Source: Aeromicrobium phragmitis (GTDB taxonomy: Bacteria; Actinomycetota; Actinomycetes; Propionibacteriales; Nocardioidaceae). From it: a stretch of 64,000 nt of DNA. The notes under the pieces were generated by a model. That model saw only the letters and a list, made by a program, of their open reading frames with translations, was not told the DNA's origin and ran no database searches. The stretch spans positions 62,001 to 126,000 of the forward strand of contig NZ_RDBF01000001.1 of assembly GCF_003674095.1 (NCBI RefSeq). The letters are read 5' to 3'. Each line of letters starts with the position of its first letter. Position 1 is the first letter of the stretch. Made by a program: the position numbers and the translations under genes. Positions 38,836 through 46,411 of this stretch are shown in pieces.

Positions 38836-39741
38836 ATGGCCTTCAGCGGGACGACTGTCCGCTACGAGGCGCGCGACCACCGCGCCTACATCACGCTCAA
38901 CCGCCCCGAGCGGCTCAATGCGATCACCGCCGAGATGGCGAGGGAGATCGCTGCTGCCGTGGAGGAGGCGAACGCCGACGACGCCGTGCGCGTCATCGTG
39001 CTCCAGGGTGAGGGTCGCTCCTTCTGCTCCGGCTACGACCTCAAGGTCTACGCCGAGGAAGGCACCGATCACCAGGGACAGGTGTGGGACCCGATCAAGG
39101 ACTTTCGCATGATGAAGTCGAACACCGATCACTTCTTCACGCTGTGGCGCTCGGCCAAGCCCACGATCGCGAAGGTGCAGGGGCATGCCGTCGCCGGGGG
39201 CAGCGACATCGCGCTCTCCTGCGATCTGGTCGTCATGGCCGAGGACGCCCGGATCGGGTACATGCCCGCCCGCGTCTGGGGCTGCCCCACGACCGCCATG
39301 TGGGTCTACCGGCTCGGCGCCGAGCGGGCGAAGCGCATGCTGCTGACCGGCGACACGATCGACGGTGTTCAGGCGAAGGAGTGGGGGCTGGTCATCGACG
39401 CCGTGCCCGCCGACGAGCTGGACGACGCGGTCGAGGCCCTGGTCGATCGCATGGCCGGTGTGCCGATCAACCAGCTCGTCATGCAGAAGATGATGATCAA
39501 CCAGGCCTTCGACAACATGGGCCTGCAGAGCACTCAGAACATGGCGATCCTGTTCGACGGCATCACCCGCCATTCGCCCGAGGGTCGGTGGTTCGTCGAC
39601 TTCGCCCGGGAGCACGGCTTCGGAGCGGCGGTCCGGTGGCGCGACACCGGGCGGTTCATCCCCGACGGCGGCGGGCCGATCCCCGGCCCCGGGGACATCG
39701 CCGCGATGAACGGGGCACACGATACGGAGGCCGGACGATGA
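38836..39741 (+). CDS. Enoyl-CoA hydratase/isomerase family protein
   Basis: 301 aa. The crotonase fold is shown by ITLNRPERLNAI, the oxyanion-hole segments GRSFCSGYDLKVY near 59 and GHAVAGGSDIALSCDL near 117, and the segment GYMPARVWG. A C-terminal extension of about 40 residues (VRWRDTGRFIPDGGGPIPG) is longer than standard. It should hydrate or isomerise an enoyl-CoA. GAGGAG precedes the ATG. GTGAC-N4-GTCAC (38800-38813) upstream is a possible operator. Its stop overlaps the ligase start (ATGA). Confidence 0.9.
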   Translation: MAFSGTTVRYEARDHRAYITLNRPERLNAITAEMAREIAAAVEEANADDAVRVIVLQGEGRSFCSGYDLKVYAEEGTDHQGQVWDPIKDFRMMKSNTDHFFTLWRSAKPTIAKVQGHAVAGGSDIALSCDLVVMAEDARIGYMPARVWGCPTTAMWVYRLGAERAKRMLLTGDTIDGVQAKEWGLVIDAVPADELDDAVEALVDRMAGVPINQLVMQKMMINQAFDNMGLQSTQNMAILFDGITRHSPEGRWFVDFAREHGFGAAVRWRDTGRFIPDGGGPIPGPGDIAAMNGAHDTEAGR

Positions 39742-41345
39742 GCGCCCTCGCGACGTCGTGGTGGTCGGCGGACACCAGCGCGCCGCTCCTCCCGCTGACC
39801 GTCGGTCAGCTCCTGCGTGACGCTGCGGCGAGCGCGCCGGACGCCACCGCGTTGATCTCCGTCGCCCCCGAACGCGAACCCCGGACGTGGACCTACGCCG
39901 AATTGCTGGCCGACGCCGAGCATGCCGCCGCGTGGCTGCTCGACCGGTACGAGCCCGGCGAGCACGTCGCGGTCTGGACCCCCAACGTCCCCGAGTGGGT
40001 CGTGCTCCAGTACGGGGCCGCGCTGGCCGGCCTCGTGCTGGTCACCGCGAATCCCGCGCTGCGCGGTGCCGAACTGCAGTACGCGCTGGACCGCTCCCAC
40101 GCTGCGGGGGTGTTCTTCGTCGACAGCTTCCGCGGCACCGACATGGCGTCCATCGTGCGCGGCGTGCTGCCGGAGGCGCCGGAGGTCCGCGAGGCGACCC
40201 CGCTCGAGGGCTGGCTCGACGCCATCCGATCCACGCCGCGGCGCGACGCACTTCCCGTCGTCGACCCGGAGAGCCCGACCCAGATCCAGTTCACGTCGGG
40301 CACGACCGGCCGTTCCAAGGCGGCGGTCCTGAAGCACGCGGCCATGGTCAACAACGCCATCTACGTCCGCCAGCGGTGCGGAGCCCCGGCCGGCTCGGTC
40401 TTCGGCACCGCCCTGCCGCTCTTTCACACCGCGGGCTGCGGCCTCGCGGGCATGGGGACCTTCCAGCAACGGGGCACGTTCGTCCTCGCCGAGGTCTTCG
40501 ACCCCACGCTGGTGCTGCGGGCGATCGAGCAGCACCGCGTCCAGACGTTCGCGGGAGTTCCCGCGATGCTGCACGCGATGCTGGCCCACCCGGAGCTGGG
40601 CGAGTTCGATCTGAGTTCGCTGGACGTCGTCATGTCCGGCGGCGACGCCGTGCCCCCGGCGCTCGCCGACGGCTGGGCGGAGCTGTGTGGAGCCGCGTTC
40701 ACCGCGGTGTACGGCCAGACCGAGCTGAGCCCGATCATCTGCCAGACGCGGCCGGACGACGCGCGCGACGACAACCTCTTCACCGCCGGCCAGCCCCTGC
40801 CGAACGTCGACGTGGCGATTCTCGATCCGCAGTCCGGAGCGGTCCTGCCGGTCGACCACGAGGGGGAGATCTGCGCTCGCGGGTACCAGACCATGCTCGG
40901 CTACCTCGACATGCCCGAGGAGACGTCGCGGACGATCGACGCGGAGGGGTGGCTGCACACCGGCGACCTCGGGCGGATGGACGCGCGCGGCTTCGTGACC
41001 GTGACCGGCCGCATCAAGGACCTCATCATCCGCGGGGGCGAGAACATCTACCCGCGCGAGATCGAGGAGGAACTGCTCCAGCACCCGGCCGTCGCGGCGG
41101 CGGTCGTCGTAGGCATCCAGGATGCGGCCTGGGGCGAGGCCGTCGCCGCTGTCGTCCAGCTGGACGCGCAGCAGCCGGCACCGACGACCGACGATCTTCA
41201 CGACTTCGTCCGAGAACGCCTCGCCCCGCACAAGACGCCCAAGTCCTGGTACGTGGCGGACGCCCTGCCCACGAACGCCATGGGCAAGCTGCAGAAGTTC
41301 CGGGTGAGGGATCAGATCGTCGCCGGCGATCTCACTCCCCTGTGA
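39738..41345 (+). CDS. Acyl-CoA synthetase (AMP-forming, FadD type)
   Basis: 535 aa. ANL-superfamily motifs: FTSGTTGRSKAAVL near 184 (P-loop), YGQTELSPI near 330, GWLHTGDLG near 409, RIKDLIIRGGENIYP near 425 and the C-terminal lysine motif NAMGKLQK near 515. It activates a carboxylic or fatty acid to the acyl-CoA using ATP. It is coupled to the enoyl-CoA hydratase gene and followed by a TetR gene, giving a small fatty-acid degradation operon with its own regulator. Confidence 0.93.
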   Translation: MSALATSWWSADTSAPLLPLTVGQLLRDAAASAPDATALISVAPEREPRTWTYAELLADAEHAAAWLLDRYEPGEHVAVWTPNVPEWVVLQYGAALAGLVLVTANPALRGAELQYALDRSHAAGVFFVDSFRGTDMASIVRGVLPEAPEVREATPLEGWLDAIRSTPRRDALPVVDPESPTQIQFTSGTTGRSKAAVLKHAAMVNNAIYVRQRCGAPAGSVFGTALPLFHTAGCGLAGMGTFQQRGTFVLAEVFDPTLVLRAIEQHRVQTFAGVPAMLHAMLAHPELGEFDLSSLDVVMSGGDAVPPALADGWAELCGAAFTAVYGQTELSPIICQTRPDDARDDNLFTAGQPLPNVDVAILDPQSGAVLPVDHEGEICARGYQTMLGYLDMPEETSRTIDAEGWLHTGDLGRMDARGFVTVTGRIKDLIIRGGENIYPREIEEELLQHPAVAAAVVVGIQDAAWGEAVAAVVQLDAQQPAPTTDDLHDFVRERLAPHKTPKSWYVADALPTNAMGKLQKFRVRDQIVAGDLTPL

Positions 41346-41405
41346 CCGGGCGGTTGAGGGGCTCGGCGGGCCTGGGCCCCTCAGCCGCCGCGGGCGATGG
41401 ACGTG

Positions 41406-41416
41406 GTGACAGTAAC
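41406..41416. promoter_or_regulatory. Half-operator GTGACAGTAAC before the TetR gene
   Basis: GTGACAGTAAC is identical to one half plus centre of the perfect palindrome at 18564-18590. It overlaps TAACGT (41413-41418), a hexamer ending 7 nt before the TetR GTG at 41426 and so a likely -10 box. This supports autoregulation and a shared regulon with the CoA-transferase/acyl-CoA dehydrogenase operon. Confidence 0.55.
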
Positions 41417-41425
41417 GTGAGCGGC

Positions 41426-42013
41426 GTGACCCGCCTGACTCGCAAGGAACAGCTGGCGCGCACACGTGAGCGGCTGCTCGACGCCACCATGGAGTGCCTC
41501 GTCGTCCACGGGTACGCCGGCACCACGACGCAGCGCATCCAGGACCTCGCCGGGGTCTCGCGCGGGGCGCTGCTCCACCACTTCGGCTCGAAGTCCGAGC
41601 TCCTGGTCGCGGCGATCCATCACATCGCCGGAATCCGGCTCGAGACCTTCACCCGTGAGGTGGCCGACCTGGACGACAGCCCCGCGGCGCTGCGGCGCAT
41701 GGTCGAGGCGATCCGGGAGATCATGGCCGGGCCGCCGTTCCAGGCCGCGCTCGAGCTCTGGGCCGCGTCCCGGACCGACGAGCAGCTGCGGGAGGCGCTG
41801 CTCCCGGCGGAACGCCGCCTCGGCGCCGCGCTACGCGAGCTGTTCGCCCGGCATTCGGGGATCGCGGACCCGGCCGCGGCGTCATTGGCCTTCGAGTCGC
41901 TGATGGCGCTCGTCCGCGGTCTGGAACTGACCCGCAACATGCGCGCGGACAGCGCGGTCGCCGACCGGGTCATCGACGACTGGTTCCAGCACGTCGAGGC
42001 GCTCCGTTCCTGA
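41426..42013 (+). CDS. TetR-family transcriptional regulator
   Basis: 195 aa. The N-terminal HTH (about 8-58) contains LLDATMECLVVHGYAGTTTQ and GVSRGALLHHFGSKSELL, typical of TetR proteins of acyl-CoA metabolism. The C-terminal helical ligand domain (about 65-195) should bind an acyl-CoA or similar effector. The GTG at 41426 is preferred because of the leaderless -10 box at 41413. It lies 80 nt after the acyl-CoA synthetase and probably represses that operon or itself. Confidence 0.92.
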   Translation: MTRLTRKEQLARTRERLLDATMECLVVHGYAGTTTQRIQDLAGVSRGALLHHFGSKSELLVAAIHHIAGIRLETFTREVADLDDSPAALRRMVEAIREIMAGPPFQAALELWAASRTDEQLREALLPAERRLGAALRELFARHSGIADPAAASLAFESLMALVRGLELTRNMRADSAVADRVIDDWFQHVEALRS

Positions 42014-42035
42014 CAGCAGCACCACCAGACCCCGC

Positions 42036-42734
42036 TCAGGCTTCCGCGTCGGGACCGTGCCGATCGTGACGGATCTGGCGGACGCGTGAGACGACGAACC
42101 AGCAGATCGCCGCGACCACGGCGAGGATCACGAGCCGCTGGAACCAGTCGGCGTAGGGCTCGATCCGATGCCACTGCTCGCCGAGCGAGTACCCCGCCAG
42201 CACGAAGATCGAGTTCCAGATCGCACTGCCGAGCGTGGTGAGGACCAGAAACAGCCAGAACCGCATCTGCTCCACCCCCGCCGGCAGCGAGATGAGGCTG
42301 CGGAAGATCGGCACCATCCGCCCGAAGAAGACCGCCTTGGCCCCGTGCTTGGCGAACCAGTACTCGGTCTTCTCCAGGTCGCTCACGTTGAGCAACGGGG
42401 TGTGCTCGAAGACCCAGAGAGCACGGTCGCGACCGAACAGCCGCCCGAGCCAGTAGAGGATGCAGGCGCCGACGACGGACCCGGCCGTGGTGGCCAACAG
42501 TGCGCCCGCCAGCGAGAAGGTGCCCAGACTCGCGGCGAAGCCGGCCATCGGCAGGACGATCTCGCTGGGGATCGGCGGGAAGAGATTGTCCATGCCCACC
42601 GCGATGGCCGCCCCGACCAGACCGAGGCGCTCCATGAGGTCGACCATGAACCCGGCGAGGCCGTCGACGTCCTGGCCGTAGGCGGCGTCGGAGGCCGCGA
42701 CCAGCACGTCGGTAGCGATCACGACGGCGAGCAT
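42036..42734 (-). CDS. DedA-family membrane protein
   Basis: 232 aa with about five hydrophobic segments. It has the DedA marks DNLFPPIPSEIVLPMAGF near 47 and the loop FGRMVPIFRSLISLPAG near 138, containing the conserved F-x-R-x-x-P...R. DedA proteins flip lipid carriers or act in membrane homeostasis. The ATG at 42734 gives the usual size. It is divergent from the P-loop kinase-like gene. Confidence 0.92.
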   Translation of the reverse strand: MLAVVIATDVLVAASDAAYGQDVDGLAGFMVDLMERLGLVGAAIAVGMDNLFPPIPSEIVLPMAGFAASLGTFSLAGALLATTAGSVVGACILYWLGRLFGRDRALWVFEHTPLLNVSDLEKTEYWFAKHGAKAVFFGRMVPIFRSLISLPAGVEQMRFWLFLVLTTLGSAIWNSIFVLAGYSLGEQWHRIEPYADWFQRLVILAVVAAICWFVVSRVRQIRHDRHGPDAEA

Positions 42735-42776
42735 AACGGGGGTACTGCAGGGTCTCGCCTGGTCGAGAATGGGGTC

Positions 42777-43301
42777 ATGCTTCGCCCACCTCGTCGCATC
42801 GCGGTCGCTGGGACGTCCGGGGTCGGCAAGACCACCCTCGCCGCGCGGATCGCCGCGCGGCTCGACGTCCCGCACACCGAGATCGACGCGCTGCATCACG
42901 GCCCAGGATGGGTGCCGCGCGAACAGTTTCTCGACGACGTGTGCGCGCTCATCGCCCAGGACGCGTGGGTGATGGAGTGGCAGTACACCGAGGCGCGCCC
43001 GCTCATCGCTGAGCGTGCCGAACTCCTCGTCTGGCTCGATCTTCCGGTCCCCCAGCAGATGGCCCGGCTCGTCCGCCGCACGCTCGCCCGTCGGTGGCAC
43101 CGCAAGGAGTTGTGGAACGGCAACACCGAACCTCCCCTGCGCACCTTCCTCACCGGCCGCGATCACGTGATCCGCTGGGGCTGGCGCACGCGGCACCGGT
43201 TGCGGGAGCAGGTCCCCGCGGCGCTCGCCGCTCACCCGCAGCTGCGACTCGTGCACCTTGGCTCCCAACGAGCTGTCGAACGGTGGCTCGCCGAACTCTG
43301 A
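42777..43301 (+). CDS. P-loop NTPase, adenylate-kinase-like (topology-modulation type)
   Basis: 174 aa. It has Walker A GTSGVGKTTLA (about 12-22), HTEIDALHH near 33-41, and a later LVWLDLPVPQQMARLVRRTLARR segment with the L-D lid typical of FlaR-type or adenylate-kinase-like P-loop proteins. It likely phosphorylates or binds a nucleotide-like substrate, but no specific reaction is known. It ends directly before the ArsR promoter. Confidence 0.82.
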   Translation: MLRPPRRIAVAGTSGVGKTTLAARIAARLDVPHTEIDALHHGPGWVPREQFLDDVCALIAQDAWVMEWQYTEARPLIAERAELLVWLDLPVPQQMARLVRRTLARRWHRKELWNGNTEPPLRTFLTGRDHVIRWGWRTRHRLREQVPAALAAHPQLRLVHLGSQRAVERWLAEL

Positions 43302-43335
43302 TTGCAAAGAGATGTTTTCAAAGCTATCTTTGCAA
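43302..43335 (+). promoter_or_regulatory. Promoter and operator of the ArsR-type gene
   Basis: TTGCAAAGA (43302-43310) and TCTTTGCAA (43327-43335) are perfect 9-bp arms 16 nt apart. TTGCAA (43302-43307) and TATCTT (43325-43330) form -35 and -10 boxes spaced 17 nt, placing transcription start at or next to the ATG at 43338. The repressor site therefore covers the whole core promoter, and the message is leaderless. Confidence 0.82.
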
Positions 43336-43337
43336 AC

Positions 43338-43859
43338 ATGCGCGCGCATGTCGTCAGTGATCTCGAGACGCTCAAAGCCCTGGCTCATCCCCTGCGGGTC
43401 ACCGTGCTCGGCGAGTTGCGCAAGCACGGCCCGGCCACCGCCAGCGAGCTCGCTCGGGCGATCGGCGAGTCGAGCGGATCGCTGTCCTACCACCTCCGAC
43501 AACTCGAGCGGTACGGATTCGTCGTGGACGACGCCTCACGGGACGGGCGGGAACGTCGCTGGCGTGCCGCGCATGACGTCACGACGCTGCCCGACGCGCT
43601 GCACGAGACCGCGGAGGGACGGGCCGCCCTCGGCGTCATCAAGAACGTGCAACAGGAGCACCTCACCCGGCAGCTGGCCGCCGCAGAACAGGACCCGGAC
43701 GGACCGTTCGAGCACTCCGACTACTTCCTCCGCCTCGACCCGCCGGACCTCGAGCAGCTCATGAGGGAGCTGCACGAGGTCGTCGCACGGTATGTCGGCC
43801 GCAGCGGCTCCCACGAGATCGCGCTGCACCTCATGGCCCTTCCCGCGGAGGAGCCATGA
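43338..43859 (+). CDS. ArsR-type winged-helix regulator
   Basis: 173 aa. The winged HTH (about 8-90) contains LKALAHPLRVTVLGELRKHGPATASELARAIGESSGSLSYHL. The C-terminal part (about 95-173) is helical and lacks the CxC metal sites of classical ArsR/SmtB proteins, so it probably senses an organic ligand. Its stop overlaps the MFS transporter gene by 4 nt; the pair looks like a repressor with its drug exporter. The start at 43338 is fixed by the leaderless promoter. Confidence 0.9.
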   Translation: MRAHVVSDLETLKALAHPLRVTVLGELRKHGPATASELARAIGESSGSLSYHLRQLERYGFVVDDASRDGRERRWRAAHDVTTLPDALHETAEGRAALGVIKNVQQEHLTRQLAAAEQDPDGPFEHSDYFLRLDPPDLEQLMRELHEVVARYVGRSGSHEIALHLMALPAEEP

Positions 43860-45124
43860 GCCTGCGGGCGCGTTTCCTCACCATCCTCGCGCTGCGCTGG
43901 CTGGCTACCGGCTTGATCATCCCGGTCTCTGTGCTGCTGCCGCTGTCGCGCGGCCTGTCCGTCACCGAGATCGGTCTGGTGACCGCGGCGCAGGGCGTCG
44001 TGGTGCTCGTGCTCGAGATCCCGAGCGGCGCGCTGAGTGACAGTTGGGGCCGCCGGCAGGTCCTCATCGCGTCCGCGATCGTCGCCGTGACGGCGTACGT
44101 CATCGCGATCAGCGCGCAGGACGTCCTGGCCTTTGCCGCGTCGTGGGCGATGATGGGCATCTTCCGGGCGCTCGACAGCGGTCCCCTCGAGGCGTGGTTC
44201 GTCGACGCCGAGCGAGCGCGCGGCGCCGCCGACGAGGTCCCGCGCGGACTCGCCCACGCGGGCACGGTCATGGGCGTCGCGATCGCCGCAGGCTCGCTGG
44301 CCTCCGGTGGCTTGGTGTTCGTCGCCGACGACTCGGACGTCGCGCTCGCCGTGCCGTATGTGGCCGCCATCGCGGTCACCCTCGCGCAGGTCGTGGCGGC
44401 GCTCGTGGTGATGGACCGGGTTCCGGCTGCCGACCGGTCGGAGCGGAAGGGGTGGGCTCGGACGCTCACGGAGGGCGTCGGCCTCGTGTCCGGTCCCGCG
44501 CTGCGGTGGTTCGCCGTCGCGATGGTGTTCAGCGGGATCGGCGTGAGCGCGCTCGAGATGTTCCTGCCGGTGCGGCTCGACGAGTTCAGCGGCGATACCG
44601 CCGCGGCCGGGGCGGCGATGGGACCCGTCGCTGCCGGGGCCTGGGCCGTCGGCGGAGCCGGATCGGCCGTCGTCGCGCGCGTTCTGCGCCACCGTTCGGC
44701 GGCCTCCCTCGCCCCGGCGCTGGTGGCGATGCAGGCCATCGCACTGCTCGGCATGGCGGTCGCGGGGACCCCGACGCTCCTCGTCGGCGCCTTCTGGGCC
44801 GCCTACGCCGTGCACCTGGGGTTCGGCGCCTCGTTCAACTCGCTGGTTCACGAGCGGGTTGACGACGCGCACCGGGCCACGGCGCTGTCGGTGACGTCGA
44901 TGGCGTTCCTCGGCTCCGGCGCGGCCGGCGGGATCGGGCTCGGCGCCCTCTCCGACGCCGTCCCCCCTCGGCGGCCCTCGCCGCGGGGGCGCTGGCCTTC
45001 ACGGTCACCGCGTGTCTCGTCGCCGTGGCCGGCCGAGCCGCGACACTCGCGCCCGTCGGGCGCCCCGCAGAAGAACCGTGAGGACTCCCGCTCCCTCCGT
45101 GTAAGTCCCGTGAGGATCCGCTGA
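43856..45124 (+). CDS. MFS transporter, C-terminus shifted out of frame
   Basis: 422 aa as read. Residues 1 to about 370 form a normal major-facilitator protein with the motif GALSDSWGRRQ near 58. From a run of six C at 44962-44967 onward the sequence turns into an Arg/Pro/Ser-rich tail. In the neighbouring frame the expected last helix (SAALAAGALAFTVTACLVA) continues to a TGA at 45079-45081. One missing C would restore a 408-aa protein. This is either a recent frameshift, a slippage-controlled gene or a sequencing error in the C tract. It is coupled to the ArsR-type gene and is probably a drug exporter. Confidence 0.85.
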   Translation: MSLRARFLTILALRWLATGLIIPVSVLLPLSRGLSVTEIGLVTAAQGVVVLVLEIPSGALSDSWGRRQVLIASAIVAVTAYVIAISAQDVLAFAASWAMMGIFRALDSGPLEAWFVDAERARGAADEVPRGLAHAGTVMGVAIAAGSLASGGLVFVADDSDVALAVPYVAAIAVTLAQVVAALVVMDRVPAADRSERKGWARTLTEGVGLVSGPALRWFAVAMVFSGIGVSALEMFLPVRLDEFSGDTAAAGAAMGPVAAGAWAVGGAGSAVVARVLRHRSAASLAPALVAMQAIALLGMAVAGTPTLLVGAFWAAYAVHLGFGASFNSLVHERVDDAHRATALSVTSMAFLGSGAAGGIGLGALSDAVPPRRPSPRGRWPSRSPRVSSPWPAEPRHSRPSGAPQKNREDSRSLRVSPVRIR

Positions 45125-45454
45125 TCGCTCGCCTACCAGACGGTCTCGCGGCCACCCAGGCGAAGCGCCGGATTCTGGAGAAGGCTGGGTGTGAACAATG
45201 TCTGCATCCGGTCCGGCATCATCACGGCTTTCACGGCGGTGACGCTCGTTGCTAGAAGAGTGGAGCGCCTGTATCCTTCTGGAGCTCCTCGCCGCGGCCC
45301 TGAACCTCGCTGCGGTCGTCCCTCCCTGGCGGCCCGGGCGCCTCCCAGGAGATGATCACACAGCTCGGAACGATGGCCAGATCCGCCACGAGAACGACGA
45401 AGACGGCACCAACGAAACGTCGATGCCGCCTTCAGCCGAGCTGGGTCGAGTCTC
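45125..45454. other. Gap without a convincing gene
   Basis: About 330 bp, AT-richer than the surroundings, between the MFS gene and the antitoxin gene. Open frames exist on both strands but none has a good start or coding-like composition. A hydrophobic stretch on the minus strand (RFVGAVFVVLVADLAIV, about 45360-45420) has a stop three codons upstream and no start, so it may be the remnant of a membrane-protein gene. This is consistent with a decayed insertion next to the toxin-antitoxin pair. Confidence 0.45.
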
Positions 45455-45781
45455 TCAGTCGTCGTCTCTGATAACGACTGTCTTGCCTCCGAAGTCAGCC
45501 ACGAGCTTGAGGTGTCCACCTAACCCGTGGATGTATGACTTCAACGTTCCCAGTTCAGCGCTCGTGATCTTGCCGTTCTCGATCGCAGAGACTCGGGGCT
45601 GCTTGACGCCCATTGAGCGGGCGACCTTCTCCTGGCTAAGCCCTTGCTGCTTCCGAATCTCAGCGAGCTGATGCGCGAAGCTCTCCTCGCGCATCACCTT
45701 CCGTGCGTTGCTGACCCGCTGCTCATCAATGAGCCCGGCGTCAGACGCTTCCTTACGAACTTCCTTCCAAGAGCGAGTCAT
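45455..45781 (-). CDS. XRE-type antitoxin (HigA-like)
   Basis: 108 aa. After a charged N-terminal region (SWKEVRKEASDAGLIDEQRV), a Cro/C1 HTH (about 45-95) contains IRKQQGLSQEKVARSMGVKQPRVSAIENG. A short beta-rich tail follows (HLKLVADFGGKTVVI), as in antitoxins of RelE/HigB-like toxins. It is encoded 70 nt after the toxin gene on the same strand (toxin first, antitoxin second), the usual order for higBA-type modules. It should bind the toxin and repress the shared promoter. Confidence 0.88.
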   Translation of the reverse strand: MTRSWKEVRKEASDAGLIDEQRVSNARKVMREESFAHQLAEIRKQQGLSQEKVARSMGVKQPRVSAIENGKITSAELGTLKSYIHGLGGHLKLVADFGGKTVVIRDDD

Positions 45782-45851
45782 GGGTGGTTTCCTCGCATTA
45801 CTGTACGGTGGGGTGGGGCGGGGTACTGCAGGATTGGCTCTCGAATCGTGG

Positions 45852-46166
45852 TCAACCCTCGAGTTGGTCCAGCCAATCTTGGTATCGCGTTTCCGCGATA
45901 GGGATGTTCTTTCTGTACCATCCGGTCGGGTCCGACGTCTTATCACCCGCTGCCAATATGACGGCTTGACGGTTCGGGTCGAAGATGAAGATCAGTCGGA
46001 TCATGGTGCCGAGGGGCCGCAGCTCTTTTAAGTTATGAAACTTGCTGCCCTTGAGCCGGTCTGCGGCGGGACGCCCCAGGTTCGGCCCGTCGGCTGCGAG
46101 CTGGTCGATCGCCGCTGTGACGGCGTCGCCCGTCTCGACCTCGCCAAGGAGCACGACTTCGAACAC
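45852..46166 (-). CDS. RelE/HigB-type (Gp49-like) toxin
   Basis: 104 aa. The segments AADRLKGSKFHNLKELRPLGTMIRLIFIFD and VILAAGDKTSD near 70 match the Gp49-like RelE/HigB mRNA interferase family, with basic and tyrosine residues (TGWYRKNIPIAETRY) at the C-terminus. It would cleave mRNA at ribosomes unless bound by the adjacent antitoxin. On the minus strand TATGCT ends 6 nt before the GTG at 46166, a leaderless start. Confidence 0.88.
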   Translation of the reverse strand: MFEVVLLGEVETGDAVTAAIDQLAADGPNLGRPAADRLKGSKFHNLKELRPLGTMIRLIFIFDPNRQAVILAAGDKTSDPTGWYRKNIPIAETRYQDWLDQLEG

Positions 46167-46175
46167 AACCCCAGC

Positions 46176-46191
46176 ATAACAGGTGGGTTAT
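46176..46191. promoter_or_regulatory. Operator-like palindrome of the toxin-antitoxin promoter
   Basis: ATAAC-AGGTGG-GTTAT is a perfect 5-bp inverted repeat that overlaps the -10 region (TATGCT on the minus strand) of the toxin gene, in the AT-rich stretch ATAACAGGTGGGTTATAATA. It is placed for autoregulation by the HTH antitoxin. The remaining sequence to 46411 shows no gene. Confidence 0.55.
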
Positions 46192-46411
46192 AATAATGCC
46201 AGGGGTATGTCCCTTGACTGGTCGAGGCTCTCGGTAGACCCTCCGCTTTCGTCGGACGAGTGTCTCCCCGACCACAATCGCACCATTCCCCACGGCGGCT
46301 GGGGTTTCGTCATTTCCGATCGAGTGACGAAGGCCGGGGCGACCCTGAGCGCTCCCCCACTTCGCCCGTAAGACCCTGGAATCGCAGCGCTGGCGCGGCC
46401 ACCGTAGAGGT

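Noticed and set aside
42168..42770. Plus-strand reading that would extend the P-loop protein by about 200 residues upstream.
   Set aside because: The extension lies opposite the DedA gene and is not protein-like; Walker A fits a start at 42777.
45133..45519. A 128-codon open frame on the minus strand after the MFS gene.
   Set aside because: Composition is not protein-like, it overlaps the antitoxin gene in another frame, and it has no ribosome site or recognisable domain.
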